A stretch of DNA of 7,049 bases from Anaerolineae bacterium (GTDB lineage: Bacteria; Chloroflexota; Anaerolineae; Anaerolineales; Villigracilaceae): positions 1-7,049 of the forward strand of contig DQGV01000277.1 in assembly GCA_003524705.1 (NCBI GenBank), in the 5' to 3' direction. The notes beneath the pieces were generated by a model that saw only the letters and a list, made by a program, of their open reading frames with translations, made no database searches and had not been told where the DNA came from. Position 1 is the first letter of the stretch. The number at the start of each line of letters is the position of its first letter. The translations under genes were made by a program, and so were the position numbers. This document shows, piece by piece, positions 6,084-7,049 of this stretch.

Positions 6084-7049
6084 AAACCTTTGAACAGAAT
6101 ATCAATGAGTATCGTTTCAACAAAAACGAGACGGAATTACGCCGTCAGTTCTTAGACCCGTTCTTTGAAGCCTTGGGTTGGGATATTGATAACAAACAAG
6201 GTAAAGATGAACGCCATAAAGAAGCGGCGCATGAATTTTCAGTTGAAATTGACGGGGCACAAAAGAAAGCCGATTATGCCTTTCGGACTGAGAAAGACAT
6301 CTTCGACTTTTTAGTAGAAGCCAAGAAGCCATCGGTTAATGTAGAAAGTAATAAAGATGCGGCATTTCAAATCCGTAGTTATGGCTGGAGTGCCAAGTTA
6401 CCCATCAATATTCTGACAGACTTTGAACACTTTGCAATTTATGATTGCCGTATTCGCCCAAATTACGCCAAAGACGATGCCAAGACAGGGCGCATTGAAC
6501 TGATTCATTACAAAGATTATATAAAGCGCTGGGATGAAATTGCCAAGTTATTTTCTCCTGATGCAATTCGTAACGGTGGGCTTGCCGAATATACCGATGG
6601 ATTGAAAACAAAAAAAGGCACACAGCAAGTAGATGATGCCTTCTTAGAAGAAATTGAAGGTTGGCGTGAAGCGTTGGCAAAAAATATCGCCACGAGAAAC
6701 AAAGCTAAAAATCTAAACGAAGAACAAATCAATTTTGCTGTGCAAATGACGATTGACCGCATTATCTTTTTACGCATTGCGGAAGAACGCGGCATGGAAA
6801 AATACCGCCGTTTGTTTGAGCTGATAGATAACACGGGCATTTATGAAGATTTATTGAAATTCTTTGCCCAAGCCGATGAGCGTTACAACTCTGGTTTGTT
6901 TCATTTCAAGAAAGATAAAAATCGTGAGAACCCTGATACGCTCTCACCCGCACTTGAGATTCATGACAAAGTGCTCAAAGACATACTCAAAGATTTATAT
7001 TACCCAAGCCCGTATGCCTTTACTTGGATTACACCAACGCCGTCGCGAC
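6050..7049 (+). CDS. Type IIG-like restriction-modification protein, N-terminal nuclease and helical region (3' end outside window)
   Basis: The frame is open from ATG 6050 through the right edge (333 codons plus one base). The N-terminus has TELRRQFLDPFFEALGWD (28-45), typical of restriction enzyme N-terminal nuclease domains. A PD-(D/E)xK catalytic pattern is visible as KKADYAF with D75, then FLVEAKKPS with E90 and K92. After it comes AAFQIRSYGWSAKLPINILTDF split around 104-125, the usual QxxxY-type continuation of these nucleases. A helical stretch with FAVQMTIDRIIFLRIAEERG (229-248) matches the connector seen before the N6-adenine methyltransferase domain in single-chain Type IIG enzymes and related Eco57I-like proteins. 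Such enzymes cut and methylate DNA from one polypeptide. The methyltransferase motifs and target-recognition domain would be downstream, so specificity and completeness are unknown. The gene is transcribed away from the kinase operon. The last eight or so residues (TWITPTPSR) do not look like the usual continuation after YYPxSPYxF. Confidence 0.85.
   Translation, partial: MPAPDRIKQLVETFEQNINEYRFNKNETELRRQFLDPFFEALGWDIDNKQGKDERHKEAAHEFSVEIDGAQKKADYAFRTEKDIFDFLVEAKKPSVNVESNKDAAFQIRSYGWSAKLPINILTDFEHFAIYDCRIRPNYAKDDAKTGRIELIHYKDYIKRWDEIAKLFSPDAIRNGGLAEYTDGLKTKKGTQQVDDAFLEEIEGWREALAKNIATRNKAKNLNEEQINFAVQMTIDRIIFLRIAEERGMEKYRRLFELIDNTGIYEDLLKFFAQADERYNSGLFHFKKDKNRENPDTLSPALEIHDKVLKDILKDLYYPSPYAFTWITPTPSR

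Noticed and set aside
6117..6840. Several minus-strand open frames
   Set aside because: All lie opposite the clearly coding restriction-modification frame, which shows a nuclease motif.

Overview
This window looks like bacterial chromosome of moderate-to-low GC, with tightly packed genes and overlapping starts and stops. The multidomain kinases (PAS/GAF hybrid kinase, seven-helix membrane kinase, Rcp1-type single receiver) and the ring-hydroxylating oxygenase tail resemble what is common in Chloroflexota of the Anaerolineae type. That assignment is from memory of protein style, is tentative, and no marker gene here settles it. TGA is used as an ordinary stop.

Layout, left to right. Positions 1-288 (+) hold the C-terminal end of a probable Rieske-type aromatic ring-hydroxylating oxygenase alpha subunit, cut by the window edge. 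It converges on a minus-strand operon. A perfect 17-bp inverted repeat (287-324) carries most of one stop codon and all of the other, and looks like a shared bidirectional terminator.

The minus-strand operon (read from about 5606 down to 318) has three genes with overlapping ends. The first is a seven-helix membrane histidine kinase with a GAF-like region, the second a CheY/Rcp1-like single-domain response regulator, and the third a 1000-residue soluble hybrid kinase (REC-PAS-PAS-GAF-HisKA-HATPase-REC). Overlaps are 11 nt and 4 nt, so they are almost certainly co-transcribed and translationally coupled. None carries a DNA-binding domain, so output probably goes through protein contacts or an unlinked partner. 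Upstream of the kinase there are two very short minus-strand frames, 16 and 45 codons. The longer one ends in an ATGA overlap with the internal ATG I prefer as the kinase start. They are candidates only.

The region 5741-6049 is a divergent intergenic stretch with weak promoter-like motifs for both directions. From 6050 to the right edge (+) lies the N-terminal third or so of a large Type IIG-like restriction-modification protein. It has a visible PD-(D/E)xK nuclease motif (D75, E90-A-K92) and stays open to the window end, with the methyltransferase half outside. The window is therefore a signalling operon between a catabolic gene and a defence gene. I found no CRISPR array, RNA gene, transposase or attachment site.
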